Assembly: GCA_002482525.1 (NCBI GenBank)
Contig: DLGC01000021.1
Coordinates: 8,996 to 72,995 of the forward strand
DNA from: Propionibacteriaceae bacterium UBA7704
GTDB lineage: Bacteria; Actinomycetota; Actinomycetes; Propionibacteriales; Propionibacteriaceae
Direction of reading: 5' to 3'
DNA length: 64,000 nt
Shown here: piece after piece, positions 10,181 through 19,053 of the stretch
Layout: each line of letters starts with the position of its first letter
How positions within the stretch are numbered: position 1 is the stretch's first letter
Notes under the pieces: generated by a model
What the model saw: the letters and a program-made list of their open reading frames with translations, nothing else
What the model was told of the DNA's origin: nothing
The model's database searches: none
Position numbers and translations under genes: made by a program

Positions 10181-11370
10181 ATTCCCCCGAACTCAGTACC
10201 GAACAGCCGTGGTGGCCCAGTCCCGAAGCGCGACAGACCATCGCTGCGAGGCTGTCGGATGCCGCGGCCGAACTGACCACAGCAGCCATGGCCCGGATCG
10301 CCGAGCAGCACCCCTGGTTCAGCGGTCTGGAAGCCGAGCACCGCTCCTGGGTCACCGTGGTGGCCCGCTCGGGTATCGACGGATTCATCCACTGGTTCGG
10401 CTCGGGAGGACAGGGTGATCCCGGCGCCCTCTTCGCTGCGGCGCCGCGGGCCCTGACCCGACGCGTCAGCCTGAACCAGACCGTGGACCTGGTGCTCACC
10501 ACCATCGAGACCGTCGAGGGCCAGATCGCCGACCTGCCTGAGGAACAGCAGCTTCCGCTGCGGGTCGGCATTCTGCGCTACTCCCGCGAAGTGGCCTTTG
10601 CCGCAGCGCGGGTCTATGCCCGTGCCGCCGAGATTCGCGGAGCTTGGGACGCCCGGCTGGAAGCCATGGTCGTCGACGCCATCGTGCGCGGCGATGCCGA
10701 CGAATCGGTGGTCTCCCGCGCTTCAACCCTGGGGTGGGTGTCCCCCAGCCCCGGCGTCTGTGTCGTCATCGGTTCGGTGCCGGAGGATCCCGGCTCAGCG
10801 GTCGAGGCGATCCGAGCCGCCGCCTCCGGTCGTGGCATGGATCTGCTCGCCGCACCACAGGGTGAGCGTCTGGTCCTGGTGATCGGCACGAGCTGCACCA
10901 CCGCCGAGGAACTGGTCACCCAAGTCACCGAGTTCGCCGATGAGTTCGGCGCAGGCCAGGTGGTGGTCGGCCCGATCGTCGCCAGCCTCATGGACGCCTC
11001 ACGCAGCGCTCGGGCGGCCATGTCTGGGCTACGCGCCGTGCGCGCCTGGCCGGAAGCACCCCGCACGATCGCGGCCGAGCGGCTACTCCCGGAGCGGGCG
11101 CTGGCCGGGGACGGGCACGCCCGTCGCGCCCTGGCCGTGGAGCTATTCCAGCCATTGGTCGCCGCTGGTGGTGACCTGGTTGCGACGCTGACGGCCTACT
11201 TCGCCAACTCCGGGTCCATCGAAGCGACGGCCCGCGAACTGTTCGTGCACGCCAACACGGTGCGCTACCGGTTGCGCCGCGTCGTCGAGGTGACCGGGTA
11301 TTCACCAACGGACTCTCGCGACGCCTATGCGTTGCGCCTGGCGCTCACGCTCGGGCGCCTCCTAACCTGA
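10177..11370 (+). CDS. fasR: PucR-type regulator, likely FasR-like activator of fatty-acid synthesis
   Basis: The 397-residue protein ends in a PucR C-terminal helix-turn-helix (GSIEATARELFVHANTVRYRLRRVVEVTGY, about residues 345-375) and has the all-helical N-terminal region of this group. In Streptomyces coelicolor the regulator of this type directly upstream of fabD (FasR) activates fabD-fabH-acpP-fabF; the same position is seen here, 133 bases before fabD. The name is therefore by synteny and architecture. A near-perfect palindrome at 11419-11437 in the gap to fabD is a candidate binding site. Confidence 0.75.
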   Translation: MNSPELSTEQPWWPSPEARQTIAARLSDAAAELTTAAMARIAEQHPWFSGLEAEHRSWVTVVARSGIDGFIHWFGSGGQGDPGALFAAAPRALTRRVSLNQTVDLVLTTIETVEGQIADLPEEQQLPLRVGILRYSREVAFAAARVYARAAEIRGAWDARLEAMVVDAIVRGDADESVVSRASTLGWVSPSPGVCVVIGSVPEDPGSAVEAIRAAASGRGMDLLAAPQGERLVLVIGTSCTTAEELVTQVTEFADEFGAGQVVVGPIVASLMDASRSARAAMSGLRAVRAWPEAPRTIAAERLLPERALAGDGHARRALAVELFQPLVAAGGDLVATLTAYFANSGSIEATARELFVHANTVRYRLRRVVEVTGYSPTDSRDAYALRLALTLGRLLT

Positions 11371-11418
11371 CGAAAGTAACAACAGGCTCCCCAGGAAGGC
11401 CGCCCACAGTCCAGGCCT

Positions 11419-11437
11419 TTTGTAGGTTTCCCACAAA
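11419..11437 (+). promoter_or_regulatory. Palindrome upstream of fabD, candidate FasR operator
   Basis: TTTGTAGG-TTT-CCCACAAA is an inverted repeat with seven of eight base pairs matched per arm and a three-base centre. It lies 67 bases before the fabD start in the only sizeable gap of the fab cluster. The link to the adjacent PucR-type regulator is inference. Confidence 0.55.
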
Positions 11438-11503
11438 CTACGACTACTGATTTTCGTCGCGTCCGACGCCACGTACCGCCCCGAAATTCGACAGGGTTGA
11501 GCC

Positions 11504-12712
11504 GTGCTCGCAATCGTTGCGCCCGGTCAGGGTGCCCAGACCCCTGGCTTCCTCGCTCCGTGGTTGACCGAGTCTCGCTTCGCAGATCGCCTCAACTGGC
11601 TATCCACGGTTGCCGAACTCGATCTCACCCACTTCGGAACACAAGCCGATGCCGAGACCATTCGCGATACCGCTATCGCCCAACCCCTTCTGGTGGCGGC
11701 CGGCCTGCTGACTGCTTTGGAACTGTTTCCGCATCCTGCCGACGGCTTCCAGCGAACCGGCGTGGTCGCCGGCCATAGTGTCGGCGAAATCACTGCTGCC
11801 GCCGCTGTCGGCGTCCTCAGCGCTGAGCAGGCCATGGTCCTGGTGCGCGAGCGTGGACGCCAGATGGCCGCAGCCAGCGCCACGCGACCCACCTCGATGA
11901 TGGCTGTCGTCGGCGGCAACACCGCCGAGGTTCTCGCCGCGATCGAGGCCCAGGGCCTCACCGCGGCCAACAACAACGGCAGCGGACAGATCGTGGCCGC
12001 CGGCACCGTGGAGCAACTCGCCGGGCTGCAAGCCAATCCACCTGCTCGCGCCCGACTGATCCAGCTTTCCGTAGCCGGCGCCTTCCACACCGTGCACATG
12101 GAGCCCGCGGTGGCCCACCTGGACCGACTGGCTCGCGCCATCACCACCCAGGATCCGCGCACCCGCCTGTTGTCCAACGCTGACGGCCAAGTCGTCCAAT
12201 CCGGCAGCGAGTACCTCAAGCGTCTGGTGAAGCAGGTAGCCAACCCGGTGCGTTGGGATCTGTGCATGCAGACGATGGCCGACCTGGGTATCACCGGCCT
12301 GTTGGAACTGCCGCCGGCCGGCACCCTGACCGGAATCGCCAAGCGCAATCTCAAGGGTGTGGAACTGTTCAGTCTCAACACTCCCGACCAGATCCCGGCC
12401 GCCCAGGAGTTCGTCGCCAAGCACGGTGACGACGCCTCTGTCAGCCTGCAGAACGCCACACCGTCCTGGATGCTGGTGGTTTCCCCCGGCAAGGGCGAGT
12501 TCCGAGCCCACGAGGGCATCGACGTCGGTGTTCGTCTCGACGCCGGGGACGCCATTGGAACCGTGACGAACCCGCGCGACACCATTACGGTGGGCCTGTC
12601 CCACCCCGGAACGATCACCGAATGGTTGGTGGAGGACGGCGATCCAGTCGCCCCCGGCCAGCCCCTGATTCGGTTCTACCCAGTCCACGACTCTTCGGGA
12701 GCCCTTTCATGA
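11504..12712 (+). CDS. fabD: Malonyl-CoA:ACP transacylase with C-terminal lipoyl/biotinyl-like domain
   Basis: FabD loads malonyl groups onto ACP. The catalytic core (about residues 1-310) has GQGAQ near the start, the nucleophile in GHSVGE (Ser92) and the partner His195 in AFHT. At 402 residues it is about 90 longer than usual FabD. The extra C-terminus (about 320-402) has the biotinyl/lipoyl hammerhead pattern: LDAGDAIGTV, SHPGTITEWLVEDGDPV, APGQPLIRF. At the expected modification site there is Arg358 (TNPRDTI) instead of Lys, so it should not be biotinylated or lipoylated. GTG start; stop overlaps the fabH ATG. Confidence 0.93.
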   Translation: MLAIVAPGQGAQTPGFLAPWLTESRFADRLNWLSTVAELDLTHFGTQADAETIRDTAIAQPLLVAAGLLTALELFPHPADGFQRTGVVAGHSVGEITAAAAVGVLSAEQAMVLVRERGRQMAAASATRPTSMMAVVGGNTAEVLAAIEAQGLTAANNNGSGQIVAAGTVEQLAGLQANPPARARLIQLSVAGAFHTVHMEPAVAHLDRLARAITTQDPRTRLLSNADGQVVQSGSEYLKRLVKQVANPVRWDLCMQTMADLGITGLLELPPAGTLTGIAKRNLKGVELFSLNTPDQIPAAQEFVAKHGDDASVSLQNATPSWMLVVSPGKGEFRAHEGIDVGVRLDAGDAIGTVTNPRDTITVGLSHPGTITEWLVEDGDPVAPGQPLIRFYPVHDSSGALS

Positions 12713-13701
12713 CGCTCAAAGCCAGCACCGGCGCGCCCTTCGCCCGCATCTACTCGGTCGGTTCGGCCACTCCGTCGCGAGTGATCGACAACGAGTACCT
12801 GTGCCAGTTCATCGATTCCTCCGATGAGTGGATCACGCAACGCACCGGCATCTCGGAGCGCCGCTGGGTCGCCGAGGACGAGAACATCGAAACCCTGTCG
12901 GTCGCAGCGGCCACCAGCGCCCTGGATCGTTCCGGCGTCGCCCGCGATCAGATCGATGCGGTCATCGTGGCCACGATCTCGCACTACTACCAGACCCCGG
13001 CGTTGGCCCCGAAGCTGGCAGGCCTGCTCGGTCTCGGTGATGTGGCCGCCTACGACATCTCTGCGGCCTGCGCAGGCTTCAGCTATGCCGTCGCGCAGGC
13101 TGAAGCCCTGGTGCGCGGCGGCCAGGCCCACTACGTGCTCGTCGTGGCCGGTGAGACCATCTCTGATATCACCGATCTCACCGATCGCGGTACGGCCTTC
13201 CTCTTCGGCGATGGCGCCGGCGCAGTCGTGGTCGGCCCCAGCCAGACCAACGGAATCGGTCCGGTGGTCTGGGGATCCGACGGCGACCAGTACGACGCAA
13301 TCTGGATGGACCAGGGCATCGCCGACGCGGTCGCGTCCGGTACCTTCCCCACCATCCGCATGGACGGGCAGGCCGTATTCAAGTGGGCCACCAGCTACAT
13401 CGCCCAAGCCACCCGCCGCTGTCTGGACGAAGCCGGGATCACCCCTGATGAGCTGGATGTGTTCATCCCCCATCAGGCCAACAACCGAATCACCGACACC
13501 CTGTTGCGCTACCTCAAGCTGCCTGAGCACGTCGTGGTCGCACGCACTATCAAGACGCTGGGCAACAACTCAGCAGCCACCATTCCGATGGCGATGGACG
13601 CCCTGCTGAGCAGCGGCGAGGCCACCTCCGGTCAGACCGCGTTGATCATCGGATTCGGCGCCGGCCTGGTCTACTCCGGCCAAGTCATCACCCTGCCCTG
13701 A
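12709..13701 (+). CDS. fabH: Beta-ketoacyl-ACP synthase III
   Basis: FabH condenses an acyl-CoA primer with malonyl-ACP, starting fatty-acid chains; in Gram-positive bacteria it often takes branched primers. The 330-residue protein has catalytic Cys121 in SAACAGFSYA, His in FIPHQANNRI and Asn in LGNNSAATIP. The ATG at 12709 overlaps the fabD stop by four bases, making this start secure and indicating translational coupling. Confidence 0.96.
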   Translation: MTLKASTGAPFARIYSVGSATPSRVIDNEYLCQFIDSSDEWITQRTGISERRWVAEDENIETLSVAAATSALDRSGVARDQIDAVIVATISHYYQTPALAPKLAGLLGLGDVAAYDISAACAGFSYAVAQAEALVRGGQAHYVLVVAGETISDITDLTDRGTAFLFGDGAGAVVVGPSQTNGIGPVVWGSDGDQYDAIWMDQGIADAVASGTFPTIRMDGQAVFKWATSYIAQATRRCLDEAGITPDELDVFIPHQANNRITDTLLRYLKLPEHVVVARTIKTLGNNSAATIPMAMDALLSSGEATSGQTALIIGFGAGLVYSGQVITLP

Positions 13702-13753
13702 TTTTCCGGCATCGCCGGTGAGCAGCACCCAAGAAGAAATGAAGGAGAACCCA

Positions 13754-13996
13754 ATGGCCACCACTGAAGAAATCCGCGTTCAGCTCGCCGAGCTGGTCAA
13801 CGAGGTTGCCGGCGTCCCGGTTGAGGATGTTCAACTGGACAAGTCTTTCGTCGATGATCTCGACGTGGACAGCCTGGCGATGGTCGAGATCCTCGTCGGC
13901 TGCGACGAGAAGTTCGGCGTCACCATTCCTGACGAGGAGTCCAAGAACCTCAAGACCGTGGGCGACGCCGTTGCCTACATCGAAGCTCATAGCTGA
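13754..13996 (+). CDS. acpP: Acyl carrier protein
   Basis: This 80-residue acidic protein carries growing acyl chains on 4'-phosphopantetheine attached to Ser40 in the motif DDLDVDSLAMVEI. Size and four-helix pattern fit housekeeping ACP. A strong AAGGAG lies seven bases before the ATG at 13754, favouring it over the in-frame GTG at 13718. It sits between fabH and fabF as in Streptomyces. Confidence 0.96.
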   Translation: MATTEEIRVQLAELVNEVAGVPVEDVQLDKSFVDDLDVDSLAMVEILVGCDEKFGVTIPDEESKNLKTVGDAVAYIEAHS

Positions 13997-14014
13997 CCCA
14001 CCCCTGCGTGGCGG

Positions 14015-14047
14015 GCTTGTCGAGACCATCGTTGGGGATCGACAAGC
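14015..14047 (+). other. Hairpin between acpP and fabF
   Basis: GCTTGTCGA at 14015-14023 pairs perfectly with TCGACAAGC at 14039-14047 across a 15-base loop. There is no U-tract, so it could stabilise the abundant acpP message or tune fabF readthrough rather than act as a full terminator. Confidence 0.5.
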
Positions 14048-14144
14048 TCCAGCAGCACCTTCGGCCGACCAGCCCCGGCCGAGACTTCCTTACCCGGTCC
14101 TGCCCTGAAACGCCGGAACCAACCTCTACCTCCATCGGAGCACC

Positions 14145-15407
14145 ATGACTGAGATCGTGATCACTGGAATGGGAGCCACCACACCCCTGGGTGGCGACCT
14201 GGCCTCGACGTGGGCGGGCATGCTGGCCGGCCGCTCCGGCGTCAGCCGACTCACCGACGAGTGGGTCGATGAGCTCCCGGTGAAGATCGCAGCCCGCGCC
14301 GCGGTCGATCCCGCCGAGATCATCGACCGGGTCAAGGCACGGCGTTTGGATCGCTCCACCCAGCTGGCGCTCGTCGCGGCGCGGGAGGCCTGGACCGATG
14401 CCGGCTTCGAGTGGGACGCCGAGGACAGCGGCCAGATCGACTCCAACACCCTGCTGGTCTCCCTGGCCAGCGGAATCGGCGGCCTTCATTCTCTGCTGAA
14501 CAACTGGGACAACCACCGCGACAAGGGCTACCGACGGGTCAGCCCGTTCACAATTCCGATGCTGATGGCGAATGCTCCGGCCTCCAATGTCGGCATTCAG
14601 ATTCACGCCAAGGCCGGGATTCACGCGCCGGTCTCGGCGTGCGCCTCCTCCAATGAGGCCATTTCGTTGGCGATCGACCAGATTCGTCTGGGCCGCGCCG
14701 AAGTCGCTGTCGTCGGCGGCACCGAGTCGACCATCCACCCGCTGCCGCTGGCCGCATTCGGGCAGATGCAGGCACTCAGCCGCCGCAATGACGAGCCAGA
14801 GCGTGCGTCCCGGCCCTGGGACAAGGGTCGCGATGGATTCGTGATGGGTGAGGGCGCTGCGGTCATGGTGATCGAAACCCTCGAACATGCCCAGGCCCGC
14901 GGCGCCAAGATCTACGGCACCCTGGCCGGCTCGGGTATCAGCGCCGACAGCTTCGACATGGTGCTGCCCGACCCCAGTGGTGCCGGTCAAGGCGCTGCCA
15001 TGACCAAGGCGCTACGAAATGCGTCCCTGACGCCTGCCGATATCAACCACGTCAACGCCCACGGCACCTCGACGCCGCAGGGCGACATCACCGAGGCGAA
15101 CTCCGTGCGAGCCGCCTTCGGCGCAGACACCGATCACGTGGTGGTGACCTCCACCAAGTCGATGACCGGACACCTCTTGGGCGGCGCCGGTGCACTGGAA
15201 ACCATCGCCACCGTGATGGCCCTGCACGACCGCCTGGTTCCGCCGACCATCAATCTGGAGGACCCCGAGGACGGCCTGCCGATCGATGTTGCAGCGAACA
15301 CAGCTCGCCCGTTGCCGGACGGCGATCTCGCCGCGCTGAACAACTCCTTCGGTTTCGGCGGGGCCAATGTGGCCGTCGCCGTCACCAACGCCAACCAGAC
15401 CCGCTGA
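14145..15407 (+). CDS. fabF: Beta-ketoacyl-ACP synthase II
   Basis: FabF elongates acyl-ACP with malonyl-ACP. The 420-residue protein has the condensing-enzyme triad: Cys166 in VSACASSNEA, His in NAHGTSTPQGD and His in KSMTGHLLGGAGALE. The start MTEIVITGMGATTPLG is typical. It is the last gene of the fab cluster, separated from acpP by 148 bases that contain a hairpin. Confidence 0.96.
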   Translation: MTEIVITGMGATTPLGGDLASTWAGMLAGRSGVSRLTDEWVDELPVKIAARAAVDPAEIIDRVKARRLDRSTQLALVAAREAWTDAGFEWDAEDSGQIDSNTLLVSLASGIGGLHSLLNNWDNHRDKGYRRVSPFTIPMLMANAPASNVGIQIHAKAGIHAPVSACASSNEAISLAIDQIRLGRAEVAVVGGTESTIHPLPLAAFGQMQALSRRNDEPERASRPWDKGRDGFVMGEGAAVMVIETLEHAQARGAKIYGTLAGSGISADSFDMVLPDPSGAGQGAAMTKALRNASLTPADINHVNAHGTSTPQGDITEANSVRAAFGADTDHVVVTSTKSMTGHLLGGAGALETIATVMALHDRLVPPTINLEDPEDGLPIDVAANTARPLPDGDLAALNNSFGFGGANVAVAVTNANQTR

Positions 15408-15457
15408 GGGTCGTCGCGGCTGCCGCCGTGGTTCGAGTCTGAGGAGCTACGGCGCGA

Positions 15458-15952
15458 TCAGCCGACGTGCAGCCAGCGCACCGGTGCGCCTTCGGCGGCC
15501 TGCCGGAACGTTTCCAGTTCGCTGTCCCAGTCGGTGCCCAGCAGGGCGTAGATCGACTCGCTGAGTGGCTTTCGACCCAAGGCGTCGGCAAGGACAGCCT
15601 GCTTGAGCCGTTCCTCGTGAATGAGGATGTCGCCGTGCGGACCCATGGTGGCTGAAAAGACGCCGAGTCGTGGCGTGAAAGCCCATCGGGTACCTTCGCC
15701 GCCGGGCACTGCTTCCTCGGTGACCTCGAAGCGAACCCGTTCGCAACTGCGCAGCGCGCTCGCGAGGTCGGCACCGGTACCGACCGGACCGGTCCAGGAG
15801 TAGTCGGCACGCAAGGTGCGGTGTTCGGCGAGTTGCCAGGTCCAGTCGAGTTCGATGCGGTGGCCGAGAACGGCGCCGACCGCCCACTCCAGGTGTGGGC
15901 GTAGCGCAACAGGCGCGGAGTGAATCGTCATGATCCCGCGCGTGTTATTCAT
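15458..15952 (-). CDS. DUF3145 family protein
   Basis: A 164-residue actinobacterial protein recognised from RGIMTIHSAPVALRPHLEWAVGAVLG and LLGTDWDSELETFRQAAEGAPVRWLHVG. Function is unknown, but the family regularly sits just beyond fabF in Streptomyces, as here in convergent orientation. I take the ATG at 15952 because homologues begin just before this RG-x-HSAP motif; the frame is open to 16018. Confidence 0.78.
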   Translation of the reverse strand: MNNTRGIMTIHSAPVALRPHLEWAVGAVLGHRIELDWTWQLAEHRTLRADYSWTGPVGTGADLASALRSCERVRFEVTEEAVPGGEGTRWAFTPRLGVFSATMGPHGDILIHEERLKQAVLADALGRKPLSESIYALLGTDWDSELETFRQAAEGAPVRWLHVG

Positions 15953-16073
15953 GGTGTCCCCCGATCCGGTTGAGATTTGCCTTCCCCAGCGATCTCTTCC
16001 GTTATCGGTTGTGGCCATTGTGCCCTAGCCGACGGGCCTCGGCTACCCCGACTCGCCCGCGACCGGTCGCGGC

Positions 16074-17036
16074 TCAGGGCCAGCGGGCGGCCAGCGACGC
16101 CACGGCCAGGGCTGCCAGCACTGCAAAGAACAGCGCATACCCGGCGTAGGCCTCAGTGACCTCGCGAGATTCTTTGACGTAGCCAACCTGGTGGGCGATG
16201 GAGCTGTAGACCTCTTTCAGCTTGCTGGAGGCATCTGCGGTGAACATCTCACCACCGGAGGCCCGAGCAATCTTGGACAACTCCTGATAATCGACCTGCA
16301 CCTGCTGTCGCTGACCATCGATCTCGATATAGCCGTGCGACGTCCCGTAGGCGATGGTGTAGATCGGCACGCCCTGCTTCTTGGCCTCCTCGGCCGCCGG
16401 CAAGCTGGGACGCCCCGAATTCGTCGATCCATCGCTAAGCAGGACGATCGCCGCGCGTGCCGGATCATCGGGATGATTGGGGTCGATGGGAGCTTGCGCT
16501 ACCGCATCCAGCGAGGAGTAGATGCCGTCGCCGATGGCAGTCGATGGCGCCACTTCCAGATTGGCAATAGCGGCCTTGACCTGGGCACGATCAGTGGTGG
16601 GCGGAACCACGACCGCCGCTGCCCCGGCGAACCGAACCAGCGCCACGTTGAAGCCGCTGGGCAGAATGTCGATGAACTCAGTGGCTGCGGCTTTCGCCGC
16701 GTCCAGGCGGTTGGGATCGACATCCTCGGCAATCATCGAGCGTGACACATCCAGGGTGACCACCACCGTGGCGCGATCGCGCGGCACATCGACTTCGCCA
16801 CTGGGTTGGGCGAAGGCGACGGTGAGCGCAGCAAGCGACAGCAGTGCGAACACCACGGCCAGATGTCGTTTCCAGGCCTGCTGTTTGGGCAGCACCCGCT
16901 CCAGGCCGACGATCGTGCTTCCTTGGTGGGCCTTGCGGCGACGGCGCCACAGCAGCAGCGCATACAGCCCGATCAGGCCCACGATGATCAGCAACCACCA
17001 CAGCCGCTCCGGCCTGAGGAATCCATCGGGAATCAC
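16074..17036 (-). CDS. Membrane-anchored VWA-domain protein
   Basis: About 320 residues: two N-terminal membrane segments (RLWWLLIIVGLIGLYALLLW and LAVVFALLSLAALTVAFA), a von Willebrand A domain with the MIDAS motif DVSRS and DGSTNSG, and a C-terminal membrane segment. This BatA/BatB-like arrangement occurs in moxR operons and is thought to act with MoxR ATPases in assembling or activating envelope proteins. The GTG at 17036 overlaps the stop of the preceding VWA gene (GTGA). It is the last gene of the operon and a paralogue of that upstream gene. Confidence 0.88.
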   Translation of the reverse strand: MIPDGFLRPERLWWLLIIVGLIGLYALLLWRRRRKAHQGSTIVGLERVLPKQQAWKRHLAVVFALLSLAALTVAFAQPSGEVDVPRDRATVVVTLDVSRSMIAEDVDPNRLDAAKAAATEFIDILPSGFNVALVRFAGAAAVVVPPTTDRAQVKAAIANLEVAPSTAIGDGIYSSLDAVAQAPIDPNHPDDPARAAIVLLSDGSTNSGRPSLPAAEEAKKQGVPIYTIAYGTSHGYIEIDGQRQQVQVDYQELSKIARASGGEMFTADASSKLKEVYSSIAHQVGYVKESREVTEAYAGYALFFAVLAALAVASLAARWP

Positions 17037-17998
17037 GGCCACCTCGCTCCCAGCGACACGGCAGCCAGCGCCGCGATGACGGCGAAGGCCAAACCGTAGC
17101 CCGCCCATTGGGCGGTCACTTCCTGTTTCTTCGGCACCTGGCCGACTTCACTGCGAATGTTCTCGTAGACCCGCTGCAGTTGGCTCAGATCTTCCGCGGA
17201 GAACGCCCGACCCTTGGTCATGGTCGCGATCTGATCGAGCAGTTCGCGGTCCGGCGGAACCCGTTCCCGCTTGCCGTCAAGGTCGACATAGCCGTTGTCG
17301 GTTCCGTAGGCGATCGTGTAAACCGGGACGCCGGCTTTGGCGGCGGCCGCCGCCGCCTGCACGGGCGCCCGTCCCGCAGTGTTCTGTCCGTCGCTCAGCA
17401 ACACGATTGCGCCGGGAGCCGGCGATTTGTCACCGGCGTCGCCCTGAGGTGCCATTTGGAGAGCGGCCAGCGAGACATAGATCGCCTCACCAATGGCGGT
17501 CGAGTCCTGCAGCTTCAGCGTGTTGATCGACTGTTTGGCCTGGGAGCGATCGGTTGTCGGCGACAGCCGCACCGCCGGATTCCCCGACAGGCTGACCACG
17601 GCGACATTGAACTTCTTGGGCAGTTCATCGAGGAAGGTACTGGCGGCGGTCTTCTCGGCGTCCAAACGATTGGGTTTGACGTCGGTGGCGGCCATCGACT
17701 GGGAGGTGTCCACCACCATCACCACGGTGGCCCGCTCCCGCGGCACCATCTCAATGCCCTGCGGGCGCGCCCAGGCGATGCTCAAGGCGATCAACGACAG
17801 CAGCGACAGCGCAACGGCGAGGTGGCGACGCCATTGGGACTGCTTGGGCGCCACCCGGCCCAGCAAGGTGGTGTTGGTGTAGCGCATTCCCACGCGATGC
17901 TTGCGCTTCAGCGCGAAGATGTAGACCGCGATCAGCAAAGGCACCAGCAGCAGAATCCACAGCCGTGACGGGTCCTCGAAGTTCAACAGACCGAACAT
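17033..17998 (-). CDS. Membrane-anchored VWA-domain protein (BatA-like)
   Basis: A 321-residue protein beginning MFGLLNFEDPSRLWILLLVPLL with two N-terminal membrane spans, a VWA domain with the MIDAS sequence DTSQS and DGQNTAG, and a final membrane span (AGYGLAFAVIAALAAVSLG). It closely resembles the next gene, so the pair arose by tandem duplication. Start and stop overlap the neighbouring genes, showing tight coupling with the DUF58 gene and with the second VWA gene. Confidence 0.9.
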   Translation of the reverse strand: MFGLLNFEDPSRLWILLLVPLLIAVYIFALKRKHRVGMRYTNTTLLGRVAPKQSQWRRHLAVALSLLSLIALSIAWARPQGIEMVPRERATVVMVVDTSQSMAATDVKPNRLDAEKTAASTFLDELPKKFNVAVVSLSGNPAVRLSPTTDRSQAKQSINTLKLQDSTAIGEAIYVSLAALQMAPQGDAGDKSPAPGAIVLLSDGQNTAGRAPVQAAAAAAKAGVPVYTIAYGTDNGYVDLDGKRERVPPDRELLDQIATMTKGRAFSAEDLSQLQRVYENIRSEVGQVPKKQEVTAQWAGYGLAFAVIAALAAVSLGARWP

Positions 17999-19050
17999 CA
18001 GCGGGTCACTCCGGCCGGAGGCTGGTGCAACGCGCTGGCAGTACGACGGTAGGCCAGCACGAAACGGGCGATGTCATGGACCCAGTCTGAATCGGTACGC
18101 AACTGGATATGTGCTGCGCCCGCTCGACGCAGCGCAACCCGGATCCGTTCCCGCTGCGCAGCGGTCGCCGCATTCATGCGTTCCCGCGCGGCAGCATCGG
18201 AGGTATTCACGTAGCGGGAGAAGTCGGTCTCCGGATCGCGGATCAACAGATCGCCCACATCGGGGAAGTCGATCTCGTGGGCATCCACGACCTCAACGGC
18301 CAGCACCTGGTTGCGCAGCGACAGCTGCCGAATCGGGCGCTCCCAATCCGGGGGAACCTCGGGATCCAACTCGTAATCGCCCGGCGTCAGGAAGTCCGAG
18401 ACCACCAACCGCATGCCGCGGCGCTGCTCGCTGCGGGCCAGCCGCTGAATACCGGTCGCCAACGAGAACGGCCCCCGGGCATGGTCGGGCACGATCGGCT
18501 CGATGAGCATGCGACGCAGCAGGCCATACAAGGCGGTGCGTCCGGATCTGGCCGGGAGTCGCTTGATTTCCTCAGGACGCATCACCAGACCACCGAAGCG
18601 GTCCCCCATGCGCTGGCTGAGAAAACCGACGGTCGCCACCGCAGCGATCCCCAGGTCCCGTTTGGTGACTCCGGCAGTACCCCAATTCATGCTGGGAGTG
18701 ACGTCCAATAGTGCCCAGATCTCGAGCTCACGATCGGCGATGGTGTCGCGCACGTGAGGCACCTGAGTGCGAGCGGTCACCGCCCAGTCGATCTTGCGAA
18801 CATCGTCCTGGCCGGGCACATACTCGCGGGCATCGTTGGTTTCCGAGCCAGCGCCGGGAAGCAGCCCTTGATGGTCGCCGTGCAGGAAGCCGTCCAGCCG
18901 TCGCACTACGGTCAGTTCCAGCCGCCGCAGGGCCGCCTCGGGCGCCAACTTGCTCAGCGGCAGGGTTGCGCCCGTCGGCGCCTGAACGACCGAAGACACC
19001 GCCCCCAGGTCGGCCGAGGGAGGTGCGAAGTTGGGGGCCTGTTTCGCCAA
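17998..19050 (-). CDS. DUF58 domain protein of the MoxR operon
   Basis: A 350-residue DUF58 protein; family members share a VWA-like fold and are always linked to MoxR AAA+ ATPases. The diagnostic stretch is GLLPGAGSETNDAREYVPGQDDVRKIDWAVTART, followed by ELEIWALLDVTPSMNWG, a degenerate MIDAS. It lacks obvious membrane segments. It sits three bases after the moxR stop and touches the VWA gene start, matching the order in mycobacteria (Rv1479-Rv1481). Confidence 0.9.
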   Translation of the reverse strand: MAKQAPNFAPPSADLGAVSSVVQAPTGATLPLSKLAPEAALRRLELTVVRRLDGFLHGDHQGLLPGAGSETNDAREYVPGQDDVRKIDWAVTARTQVPHVRDTIADRELEIWALLDVTPSMNWGTAGVTKRDLGIAAVATVGFLSQRMGDRFGGLVMRPEEIKRLPARSGRTALYGLLRRMLIEPIVPDHARGPFSLATGIQRLARSEQRRGMRLVVSDFLTPGDYELDPEVPPDWERPIRQLSLRNQVLAVEVVDAHEIDFPDVGDLLIRDPETDFSRYVNTSDAAARERMNAATAAQRERIRVALRRAGAAHIQLRTDSDWVHDIARFVLAYRRTASALHQPPAGVTR

Positions 19051-19053
19051 AGG

